DNA of 7,521 bases from Acidimicrobiaceae bacterium (GTDB lineage Bacteria > Actinomycetota > Acidimicrobiia > Acidimicrobiales > Palsa-688). The stretch is taken from the NCBI GenBank assembly GCA_009785715.1, contig WQVT01000105.1, forward strand, positions 1 to 7,521, written 5' to 3'. The position numbers and the translations under genes are program-made. Under the pieces are notes generated by a model. The model saw only the letters and a list, made by a program, of their open reading frames with translations. It made no database searches and was not told the DNA's origin. Of the stretch, positions 1 through 5,955 are shown piece after piece (the first letter of the stretch is position 1; each line of letters opens with the position of its first letter).

Positions 1-163
1 TGCCGCCGAACGCGCTACTGCCGAACGTGGCCCCGAGGAGGAGCACCACCCACAGTCCGGCCACCAGCCAGGGGTGGGAGGCGCACCATCGTCCCAAGCT
101 TCCGGATTTGGGCAAAGGGGGCGCGGGGAGCTGCCCGCTGGTCGGGTCGATCGCTGTCGTCAT
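1..163 (-). CDS. MMPL-family (RND-type) membrane transporter, N-terminal fragment running off the window
   Basis: Only the first 54 codons are visible; the rest lies beyond the left edge. Reading leftward from the ATG at 163-161, the peptide has a polar, proline-rich N-tail (about residues 1-20), then the GRWCASHPW motif (residues 24-32), then a hydrophobic segment (about 31-48, LVAGLWVVLLLGATFG), then SSAFGG. A short 'GRW..xHPWLVxxLWVVLL' cytoplasmic lead into the first membrane helix is characteristic of actinobacterial MMPL proteins, which are large inner-membrane exporters or flippases of lipids and hydrophobic compounds driven by the proton gradient. No strong Shine-Dalgarno precedes the ATG, so the start is provisional. 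The gene is divergent from the two-component system at 344-2567, which suggests it is a regulatory target. Family assignment rests on a short N-terminus and should be treated as likely, not certain. Confidence 0.72.
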   Translation of the reverse strand, partial: MTTAIDPTSGQLPAPPLPKSGSLGRWCASHPWLVAGLWVVLLLGATFGSSAFGG

Positions 164-206
164 GGCGGACAATCATGAGCCCGGGACTTCAGACCCCCGC
201 GGGAAG

Positions 207-265
207 CGCGTGCGAGTTCCGTGTGAGTGTGCCCCAAGCCAAAACTCACGCGGAACTCACACGCG
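207..265. promoter_or_regulatory. Putative response-regulator operator: paired 22-bp inverted arms with 11-bp-spaced half-sites
   Basis: Positions 207-228 and 244-265 are inverted copies of each other over 22 bp with two mismatches, separated by 15 bp. The right arm contains a perfect direct repeat, AACTCAC at 243-249 and 254-260, with an 11-bp period. The left arm carries the same arrangement on the opposite strand (CACTCAC and AACTCGC, also 11 bp apart). Tandem half-sites about one helical turn apart are the usual binding geometry of OmpR/PhoB winged-helix dimers. The element sits between the MMPL gene and the response-regulator gene, so autoregulation and divergent control are the natural inference. 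A rho-independent terminator is unlikely because no T-tract follows and the site lies between divergent gene starts. Confidence 0.6.
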
Positions 266-343
266 GGACACACTGGATGTTGATTCGAGCCTGGTCCACT
301 GATTGCCAGGACCGGTGCATGCCGGCCCCCGAGGAGCACGACG

Positions 344-1132
344 ATGAGCGACCCAGCGACCGATCGACAGCCCAGAGATCATGGCGAGCTGCTGGTGGTC
401 GACGATGAACCGTTCCTGCGCGAGGCCGTGGCCGCCTCGCTTGGGTTCCTCGGCTTCGAGGTCACCACCGCGGAGACCGGTCACGCCGCCCTGCGCTTGG
501 CGCGGGAACGGCACTTCGACCTGATCGTCATGGACGTGATGCTCCCCGACAACGACGGCTTCGACGTCGTCCGCCGCCTCCGGGGCGACGGCGCGAGGGT
601 CCCGGTCATCTTCCTGACCGCCCGGGACACCGAGGCGGACAAGGTGGCAGGGCTCACCATCGGCGGTGACGATTACCTGACCAAACCGTTCGGGTTGGAG
701 GAACTGGCCGCCAGGATCCGCTCCGTCCTGCGCCGGACCCGCCCGGCGGCAGATGCCTCGACCCTCACCTTCTCCGATATCGAGCTGGATCAGGAGACCT
801 ACGAGGTGCGTCGCGCCGGTCATCTCCTGGACCTCTCGCCCACCGAGTTCCGCCTGCTGCGCTACCTGATGCTCAACCCGGGGCGGGTGCTGACCAGGCA
901 CCAGTTGCTCGACCATGTGTGGAACTACGACTTCGGCGGGTCCACCACGGTGGTGGCCACCTACGTCGCCTATCTGAGGCGCAAGCTCGGGCGCTATGGC
1001 CCGGAGGTGATCCACACCCAGCGATCCGTCGGGTACAGCCTGCGCCTGCCCCGCGGCGACGAGAAGCCGGGCGTCGATGAGCCCGACGTCGACACCTCCC
1101 GATTCGATCCGCCGGATCTCGATGCCCCGTAG
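344..1132 (+). CDS. OmpR-family two-component response regulator
   Basis: DNA-binding response regulator of 262 residues. The receiver domain spans about residues 15-130: acidic pocket D20/D21, phospho-acceptor D64 in the IVMDVMLPDNDGFD segment, T92 in FLTAR and K114 in the LTKPF motif, all intact. A winged-helix Trans_reg_C domain spans about 141-236, with LSPTEFRLLRYL, the recognition-helix region TTVVATYVAYLRRKL and the terminal wing ending SVGYSLRLP. The start is fixed by a GAGGAG Shine-Dalgarno at 331-336, 7 nt before the ATG. Residues 237-262 form an unusual acidic, proline-rich tail beyond the wing; its coding sequence overlaps the start of the downstream kinase, so the two are translationally coupled partners. 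Domain style resembles the MprA/TcrA-type regulators of actinobacteria, but orthology cannot be assigned. It probably binds the element at 207-265. Confidence 0.95.
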   Translation: MSDPATDRQPRDHGELLVVDDEPFLREAVAASLGFLGFEVTTAETGHAALRLARERHFDLIVMDVMLPDNDGFDVVRRLRGDGARVPVIFLTARDTEADKVAGLTIGGDDYLTKPFGLEELAARIRSVLRRTRPAADASTLTFSDIELDQETYEVRRAGHLLDLSPTEFRLLRYLMLNPGRVLTRHQLLDHVWNYDFGGSTTVVATYVAYLRRKLGRYGPEVIHTQRSVGYSLRLPRGDEKPGVDEPDVDTSRFDPPDLDAP

Positions 1133-2567
1133 GCGCCGCCTCCAGCTGCGGACCCGGGTCCTGGCCGGGGTCCTGGCCGTCACCGTGGTGGCCTTCGTTG
1201 CCTTCGACGCCGTGGCGGTCGCCGAGCTGCGGCGTTACCTCATCCACCGGGTCGACTCCACCCTGGAGACGGTCCTGAACCTGAGCAGCCCCCATCTCGA
1301 CCGGCTGTTCTATGAGGCGGGCACCGGCCGGCCGACCCTGGCGCTGCGGCTCGGTTTGGGCTCCTACAACTACCTCGCCTTCGTCCCCGATCATGGATCG
1401 ACGGTCGTCTTCGACGCCGAGCCCGGGGTTGCCCCGGAGCTGCCCGCCGATCTCCACCGGCTGGCCGCCAGCCAGCAGGCTCAGACGGTGGCCGCGAAGC
1501 ACGGATCCGGCCAGCTCCGGCTCCGTGCCCGGTCGGTCAGCGGCGGCACCCTGGTGGTCACCGCCAGCCTCCAGGAGGTCAACCGTACGGTCGGGCAGCT
1601 CCTGATCATCGTCATCATCGGCTCAGCGGTGGCGGTCGGGGTCATCGCCCTCGGCGTGGTTCTCGTCGTTCGCCGCGGCCTGCGTCCCCTGGAGAGCATG
1701 GCCGCCCAAGCCGACCGCATCAACGCCGGCGACCTGACCCACCGGGTGGGCGAGGACGACCCGGGGAGCGAGGTGGGCCGCCTGGCCACCGCCCTGAACG
1801 GAATGCTCGGCCGGATCGAAGGCTCGATACAGGAGCGGGAGGCCGACCAGGACCTCATGCGCCGATTCTTCGCCGATGCCAGCCATGAGCTGCGGACCCC
1901 GCTCGCCTCGCTGCGGGCCAACGCCGAGCTCTACCAGCAAGGCGTTCTGTCGCAGCCGGAGCAGGTCGACGAGGCCATGCGCCGCATCGGGCTCGAGGCC
2001 CAGCGGATGAGCCGGCTCGTCGACGACATGCTCCGGCTGGCACGCCTCGACCAGCGCCCGACCCAGCAGCACGACGCGGTCGATCTCCGTGCGGTGCTGG
2101 AAGGCTGCGTCGAGCGGGCGCGACTCGACGCCCCGGGTCACCGCTGGAGAAGCGACGTGGCTCCCGACCTGGTGGTCGACGGCGACGAGGAGCTGCTGCG
2201 CCGGGCCGTTGACAACCTGGTGGCCAACGTCCACGCCCACACCCCGCCCGGCACCACCGCCACCCTCTCCGCCTCCCGGCAGGGCCCGTCGATCGTCATA
2301 GACGTGAGCGATGACGGGCCCGGGGTGCCGGAAGACCGCCTCCCCCGGATCTTCGACCGCTTCTACAGGGCCGACACCCAGTCCTCGCGCTCGGGTTCGG
2401 GGCTCGGACTTGCGATCGTCAGCGAGATCGCCGCCGCCCACGAGGGTACGGCGACCGCAGGCCTCAACTATCCCCGTGGCCTGCGCGTCACGCTTCATCT
2501 TCCGGGGGCGAGCCTGATACTCCCGGCGAACGGCTCGACGCGGCCGGCCGAACGATCCGGCCAATAG
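1077..2567 (+). CDS. Sensor histidine kinase (HAMP-HisKA-HATPase), partner of the upstream regulator
   Basis: Membrane sensor kinase, 496 residues from the ATG at 1077. A basic N-tail (16-26) precedes membrane helix 1 (about 27-49). An extracytoplasmic sensing domain of roughly 125 residues follows (about 50-173), then helix 2 (about 174-198), then a HAMP linker (about 199-252, with RRGLRPLESMA and INAGDLTHRV). The dimerisation/phosphoacceptor domain has H270 in the H-box SHELRTPLASL. The ATPase domain has the N-box with N380/N384, G1 (DDGPGVP, 412-418), F-box (FDRFYRAD, 426-433) and G2 (GSGLGLAIV, 440-448), so it should be catalytically competent. The sensor domain has no recognised ligand fold. 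A second ATG at 1122 (residue 16, MPRRRRLQLRTR) gives a more typical kinase N-terminus and only an 11-bp overlap with the regulator; neither start has a strong Shine-Dalgarno. The gene ends 13 bp before the convergent gene at 2581. Confidence 0.94.
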   Translation: MSPTSTPPDSIRRISMPRRRRLQLRTRVLAGVLAVTVVAFVAFDAVAVAELRRYLIHRVDSTLETVLNLSSPHLDRLFYEAGTGRPTLALRLGLGSYNYLAFVPDHGSTVVFDAEPGVAPELPADLHRLAASQQAQTVAAKHGSGQLRLRARSVSGGTLVVTASLQEVNRTVGQLLIIVIIGSAVAVGVIALGVVLVVRRGLRPLESMAAQADRINAGDLTHRVGEDDPGSEVGRLATALNGMLGRIEGSIQEREADQDLMRRFFADASHELRTPLASLRANAELYQQGVLSQPEQVDEAMRRIGLEAQRMSRLVDDMLRLARLDQRPTQQHDAVDLRAVLEGCVERARLDAPGHRWRSDVAPDLVVDGDEELLRRAVDNLVANVHAHTPPGTTATLSASRQGPSIVIDVSDDGPGVPEDRLPRIFDRFYRADTQSSRSGSGLGLAIVSEIAAAHEGTATAGLNYPRGLRVTLHLPGASLILPANGSTRPAERSGQ

Positions 2568-2580
2568 GCGAGACCGGGCC

Positions 2581-3402
2581 CTACCACTCCTGGGCAGCCA
2601 ATAGCAGCGTCGCGAGCGGCTCGAGCCCGGCGGCGAGCTCATCGAGCTCGCCGGACCCGAGGCTCTCATACGGCTTCGCCGCGAGACGGTCGGTGAGTGC
2701 CTCGACGCGATGCCGGACCGCGTGACCCTCTTCGCTGAGCCAACCGTCGTCACCGATCAGGCCCCGATCGCGCACCCCGGCGACCACGGTGGCGATTTGC
2801 GCTGCGGGGAGGTGGTGGATGCGGCCGAAGTTCTCCGCGGGCATGCCCATGTCGAGGGCGAAGAGGACGTGCGCTTCGAGACCTCCGACACCCTCGATCA
2901 TCAAGGCGGCGATGTGCCCGTCGCCGCGGTGCTCTCGCAGCAATGAAGCTGCATGGAAGAGACGGGCGACGACGTCATCCGGGGTCGGGATCGCCCGCAG
3001 CGCTGCGTACATGGGCCGACCCTCGTACGGTGCGCTGGTCGCCGCCTTGAGCAGCAGTTCAGCGGCACGTGCGAAGGCGGGAGAATCGACGAGGTCGCCG
3101 AGGATGCGCCGCAACGCCTTCACGCAGCCCATCCGACGGGCGGCGATCGCCGCTTCGGGTGTGGTCGTGCGCCACACCTTCGGGATGTGGCGGGCAACCT
3201 CGCCGGGGGCGAAGTTGTAGAAGAGCGCGTCCACCACCTCCGCTGGCACCAGGCCGAGCGGCGCCGCCCGTCCGGCGAAGTAGGTGTCCCAGTAGTTCGT
3301 GAACCCCAATGCGAACATCGCCTCGTTCGGTTCGTCGGCTGAGTAGGGGAGGACACCGATCGGCTCGACCAGCTCGAACATCCGGCGTGACGTCGAGCTC
3401 AT
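2581..3402 (-). CDS. SCO6745-family (SalK-type) protein of unknown function
   Basis: A 273-residue soluble protein from the ATG at 3402. The opening RRMFELVEPIGVLPYSADEPNEAMFALGF, then YFAGRAAPLGLVPAEVVDALFYNFAPGEVARHIPKVW, are hallmarks of the actinobacterial SCO6745/SalK family. That family is largely alpha-helical with a helix-turn-helix-like C-terminal part and has no settled biochemical role. The conserved R-A-A-P-L-G and FYNF blocks are present; no signal peptide or membrane helix is seen. The C-terminal third (about 195-273: HHLPAAQIATVVAGVRDRGLIGDDGWLSEEG) reads like a winged-helix layer with an LSEEG wing turn. An in-frame GTG at 3423 would add seven residues and overlap the upstream lyase stop by 4 bp. 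The ATG is preferred because the Shine-Dalgarno GGGGAGGAG is 6 nt before it. It is the second gene of an operon with the PrpB-type lyase. A regulatory or accessory role is possible but unproven. Confidence 0.8.
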   Translation of the reverse strand: MSSTSRRMFELVEPIGVLPYSADEPNEAMFALGFTNYWDTYFAGRAAPLGLVPAEVVDALFYNFAPGEVARHIPKVWRTTTPEAAIAARRMGCVKALRRILGDLVDSPAFARAAELLLKAATSAPYEGRPMYAALRAIPTPDDVVARLFHAASLLREHRGDGHIAALMIEGVGGLEAHVLFALDMGMPAENFGRIHHLPAAQIATVVAGVRDRGLIGDDGWLSEEGHAVRHRVEALTDRLAAKPYESLGSGELDELAAGLEPLATLLLAAQEW

Positions 3403-3408
3403 CGTCGA

Positions 3409-3418
3409 CTCCTCCCCT
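3409..3418 (-). promoter_or_regulatory. Strong Shine-Dalgarno that decides the start of the SCO6745-family gene
   Basis: On the minus strand the purine run AGGGGAGGAG lies 6 nt upstream of the ATG at 3402-3400. If translation began at the GTG at 3423, this purine run would be read as codons for Arg-Gly-Glu-Glu, a common sign that an upstream start has been over-called. However, GGAGG at 3434-3430 lies 6 nt before that GTG, so both starts are physically possible. Confidence 0.55.
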
Positions 3419-3419
3419 C

Positions 3420-4334
3420 TCACGACCCACCTCCAGGGATCGTGAAGTTGAAGATGTCGTTGTCGAAGGCGGCATAGGACTCGTAGGCCACGAGTTCGTA
3501 GAGCCTGCTGCGGGTCTGCATCCCCTCGACGAGGGAGGCCTGGGTCCCGGTTCGCCGGATGGTCTCGAGGGCCCGTTCGATCTCGCCCATGGCCACCCGC
3601 AACGTGGTAACGGGCCAGATCACCAGGTTGAAGCCGAGGTCTTCGAGGGTGGCGGTGTCGAGGAGGGGGCTCTTGCCGAATTCGGTCATGTTGGCCAGAA
3701 GCGGGACGCCGACGGCGTCGCGGAAGGCGGCGAACTCGGCCTCACTTTCCAACGCCTCGGGGAAGATCATGTCGGCACCGGCTTCGACGTAGTCCTTGGC
3801 GCGTCCGATGGCAGAGGCAAGACCCTCGACGCTGCGGGCGTCGGTGCGCGCGCAGATCAGAAATGACGGATCCCGGCGAGCCCGGACGGCCGCCCGAATG
3901 CGCCGGAGCATCTCGTCGCTCTCGACCACGGTTTTGGCGTCGAGGTGCCCGCAGCGCTTGGGGTTGACCTGGTCCTCCAGGTGGCAACCCGCGAGCCCCG
4001 CCTCCTCGAAGGTGGCGATGCTTCGTCCCACGTTGGCTGGCTCCCCGAAGCCGGTGTCGGCGTCAATCAGGACCGGAAGGTCGATGACCCGGGCAATCTG
4101 CTGGCCGCGGCTCGCCACCTCGGTGAGGGTGGTGAGGCCAATATCCGGGAGTGCCAAGTCGGCCGAGAGCGCAGCTCCCGACACGTAGACACCGTCGAAA
4201 CCGTGCTCGGACACGGCGCGGGCTACCAGTGGAGAGAAGGCACCCGGGAATCGGAGGAGCCGGCCTGAGGCCAGGTCGTCGCGAAATCGTCGCCTCTTGT
4301 CCGCCGGGGAAAGGTAGGTGTCGGGACGAGTCAC
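3420..4334 (-). CDS. prpB: Methylisocitrate lyase / PEP-mutase-family C-C lyase (PrpB-type)
   Basis: A 304-residue cytoplasmic TIM-barrel lyase of the isocitrate lyase/PEP mutase superfamily; family members are about 290-305 residues. The prototype PrpB cleaves (2S,3R)-2-methylisocitrate to pyruvate and succinate with Mg2+ in propionate degradation. From the GTG at 4334: PGAFSPLVARAVSEHGFDGVYVSGAAL (30-56), D64 of LPDIGLTTLTE, metal-site DADTGFG (D91, D93), E120, the catalytic KRCGH loop (K126, C128, H130), ARTDA (R163, D165), E193, and LLANMTEFGKSPL (212-224), which matches true methylisocitrate lyases better than PEP mutase or isocitrate lyase. The C-terminus (MQTRSRLYELVAYESY) also fits PrpB. 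No Shine-Dalgarno is obvious; the frame stays open upstream to 4508, but that extension runs into the divergent Rieske gene and is not family-like. No prpC or prpD is adjacent, so a related substrate such as a dimethylmalate is a live alternative. Confidence 0.9.
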   Translation of the reverse strand: MTRPDTYLSPADKRRRFRDDLASGRLLRFPGAFSPLVARAVSEHGFDGVYVSGAALSADLALPDIGLTTLTEVASRGQQIARVIDLPVLIDADTGFGEPANVGRSIATFEEAGLAGCHLEDQVNPKRCGHLDAKTVVESDEMLRRIRAAVRARRDPSFLICARTDARSVEGLASAIGRAKDYVEAGADMIFPEALESEAEFAAFRDAVGVPLLANMTEFGKSPLLDTATLEDLGFNLVIWPVTTLRVAMGEIERALETIRRTGTQASLVEGMQTRSRLYELVAYESYAAFDNDIFNFTIPGGGS

Positions 4335-4386
4335 GGGAAGCAGTCTTGCTCGTGTGCGTCGCGGCCTCGATCGCTTATGACCGCTT

Positions 4387-4405
4387 TGTTGACATCTGTG
4401 TTGAC
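4387..4405. promoter_or_regulatory. Tandem TGTTGAC repeat, candidate operator in the divergent promoter region
   Basis: The heptamer TGTTGAC occurs at 4387-4393 and again at 4399-4405, a 12-bp period. Both copies lie in the 154-bp gap between the divergent lyase and Rieske genes. The second copy overlaps the candidate -35 hexamer for the Rieske gene. On the minus strand the pair lies just upstream of a weak -10-like CATAAG (4379-4374) that could serve the lyase gene. A factor bound here could control both directions. No regulator gene is visible in the window except possibly the SCO6745-family protein. Confidence 0.4.
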
Positions 4406-4430
4406 GTTCCGCGCCGCTCCCGCGTACGGT
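4401..4430 (+). promoter_or_regulatory. Candidate sigma-70-type promoter for the Rieske oxygenase/binding-protein operon
   Basis: TTGACG (4401-4406) is followed after 18 bp by TACGGT (4425-4430), a reasonable -35/-10 pair for a high-GC actinobacterium. It would give a leader of roughly 50 nt before the ATG at 4489. A perfect TTGACA also occurs at 4389-4394 but has no convincing -10 at 16-18 bp. The ATG is served by a good purine-rich ribosome site (AAGGGGAGG, 4473-4481). The assignment is from sequence pattern only. Confidence 0.45.
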
Positions 4431-4488
4431 TAGCTTAGGCAAGCTTTCCGGCGGACAGGTAGCCGCCGAACGAAGGGGAGGGCCATAC

Positions 4489-5922
4489 ATGCTTTCGCAC
4501 GAGGACAACGAGCGACTCTGTCAGGTCGGCCCCGACACCCCGACGGGACAGGCACTGCGCCGCTACTGGGTACCGGCGTTCCAGCTCGGGGACCTGCCAA
4601 CCAACGATTGCCCGCCGATTCGGGTGCGGGTGCTCGCCGAGGACTTCGTTGCCTTCCGTGACACCGACGGCCGGTACGGCTTCTTGGACGAGTGGTGCTG
4701 TCACCGCAACGCATCCCTCGTGTTCGGCCGGGTGGAGGATCATGGGATCCGTTGCATCTACCACGGCTGGAAGTACGACGTCGACGGGAAGATCCTCGAG
4801 ATGCCGAACTGCGACGACCCTCGTTTCATGGAGCGCTTTAGCCAGGGGAGCTACCCGGTGGTGGCCGCCGGCGGCCTCGGATGGGTGTACCTGGGCCCGA
4901 AGGGCACCGAGCCCCCGTTCCCTGCCTTCCCCTGGACCCAGGCGGAGAACGTGGCGGTGAGCGAGATGGTCTACGACTGCAACTGGGTGCAGCTGCAGGA
5001 GGGGTCGCTCGACAGCTCGCACGTCGGCATCCTTCACCTCGACACCCTGGCCGCCATGTCGGCGGAGCCGGTGCCGCGGGAGGTCGGCTCGTACCACTTC
5101 AGCGGTGAGCGGTGGGACGAGACGATCAATTTCCCGCGCCGGGCAGGCGGCGACGGCCTGCCGGGCGACAACGCACCGCGGATCGACGTCGAGAACACCC
5201 CCTACGGATTTCAATACTGCGCCACGCGCAAGATGGACGACCCCACGAAGGTGCACGTGCGGATCACCGCGTTCGGGTTCCCCTACACGGCGCACATCGC
5301 CGGTTCCACCGGGGCGGTCATCGTGGTGCCCCGCGACGACAACAACTCGTCGTTCATCGGCGTGCGGATGCTCCCGGCCGGCTCGCCGCCGGCGCAGGAC
5401 AAGGAGCTCCCGCCGACGGCAACCACGGAGTGGCTTTCCAAGTCGACCAACTCCACGGCGACCCCCGCTCCGAACGGCAACGGCAACGGCAACAACAACG
5501 TCTACGGCACCGGTTGGCCGACCACCATCCCCGACGGCTGGACGAACAACCCGACGGAGGGCCGCCGCTGGAACCTTCCTCCCCAGGACCGTGAGGCGAT
5601 GGCGGCCAACAAGAGCTTCGCCGGTTTCCTCGGCGGCAACCGCCCGCAGGATGCCAGCGTCCAGGGCGTGAATGGCCCGATCCCGAAGTTCACCCGGTGG
5701 AGGGAGAACCTGGTTCCCTCCGACGGGGCCATCATCCGCTTCCGCCGGATGATTTTCGAGGCCGCCCGGGCCATCGAGGAGGGGAAAGAGCCACCAGCGC
5801 TCGGCAAGGACTTCGACTTCTCCGGCATCGGCACGGCGTCCACGGTGATCGACGCGTCGACCCAGTGGCAGGACCTCGTCCCCGGCAACTCCGGGGAGCC
5901 GGACCTCACAAGCGTGGACTGA
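4489..5922 (+). CDS. Rieske [2Fe-2S] non-heme iron oxygenase, phthalate 4,5-dioxygenase-like large subunit
   Basis: Oxygenase component of a ring-hydroxylating or O/N-demethylating Rieske system, 477 residues, cytoplasmic. The opening MLSHEDNERLCQVGPDTPTG..LRRYW is typical of the phthalate 4,5-dioxygenase-like group. The Rieske domain (about 27-140) has cluster ligands C70-x-H72 and C89-x2-H92 (CIYHGWKYD). The catalytic domain has the bridging and mononuclear-iron motif E171-x3-D175-x2-H178-x4-H183 (NWVQLQEGSLDSSHVGILH); D388 in the PQDASVQG segment is the likely third iron ligand by position. Such enzymes use O2 plus electrons from a reductase (and sometimes a ferredoxin), neither of which is encoded here. 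Oddities are CCH in place of the usual CPH at the cluster, and an Asn/Gly-rich tract at 329-337 within the catalytic domain. The substrate cannot be read from sequence. It is first in a likely operon with the binding protein 33 bp downstream. Confidence 0.92.
   Translation: MLSHEDNERLCQVGPDTPTGQALRRYWVPAFQLGDLPTNDCPPIRVRVLAEDFVAFRDTDGRYGFLDEWCCHRNASLVFGRVEDHGIRCIYHGWKYDVDGKILEMPNCDDPRFMERFSQGSYPVVAAGGLGWVYLGPKGTEPPFPAFPWTQAENVAVSEMVYDCNWVQLQEGSLDSSHVGILHLDTLAAMSAEPVPREVGSYHFSGERWDETINFPRRAGGDGLPGDNAPRIDVENTPYGFQYCATRKMDDPTKVHVRITAFGFPYTAHIAGSTGAVIVVPRDDNNSSFIGVRMLPAGSPPAQDKELPPTATTEWLSKSTNSTATPAPNGNGNGNNNVYGTGWPTTIPDGWTNNPTEGRRWNLPPQDREAMAANKSFAGFLGGNRPQDASVQGVNGPIPKFTRWRENLVPSDGAIIRFRRMIFEAARAIEEGKEPPALGKDFDFSGIGTASTVIDASTQWQDLVPGNSGEPDLTSVD
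5473..5499 (+). repeat. In-frame short tandem repeat (AACGGC)3(AAC)3 inside the Rieske oxygenase
   Basis: Three copies of AACGGC followed by three copies of AAC encode NGNGNGNNN (residues 329-337). The tract follows a Ser/Thr/Pro/Ala-rich stretch (residues 319-328), so about 20 residues look like a flexible surface loop or linker within the catalytic domain. All units are multiples of three, so slippage would change loop length without breaking the frame. Confidence 0.85.
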
Positions 5923-5955
5923 GCCGTACACCAAAAGCAATAACAGGAGAGAAGG

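Noticed and set aside
27..302. 91-residue plus-strand open frame at the left edge
   Set aside because: It is antisense to the MMPL N-terminus and runs through the operator region; it has no family features.
280..308. TTGATT as a -35 for the two-component operon
   Set aside because: No acceptable -10 hexamer lies 16-18 bp downstream.
257..1183. 308-residue open frame on the minus strand opposite the response regulator
   Set aside because: It is a shadow of a clear OmpR-family gene in GC-rich DNA; its translation is low-complexity with no domain motifs and it has no ribosome site.
2542..2562. GGCCGG/CCGGCC hairpin at the end of the kinase gene as a terminator
   Set aside because: The stem is only 6 bp with a 9-nt loop, lies inside coding sequence and is followed by no T-tract.
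1623..2753. 376-residue open frame on the minus strand opposite the kinase
   Set aside because: Antisense to the intact HAMP, HisKA and ATPase motifs; its sequence shows no family pattern.
4432..4445. AGCTT-AGGC-AAGCT small inverted repeat upstream of the Rieske gene
   Set aside because: Five-bp arms are too short to separate from chance in the leader region without conservation data.
4335..4508. 58-codon upstream extension of the lyase open frame
   Set aside because: It crosses the divergent promoter region and the start of the Rieske gene, and its residues do not resemble a PrpB N-terminus.
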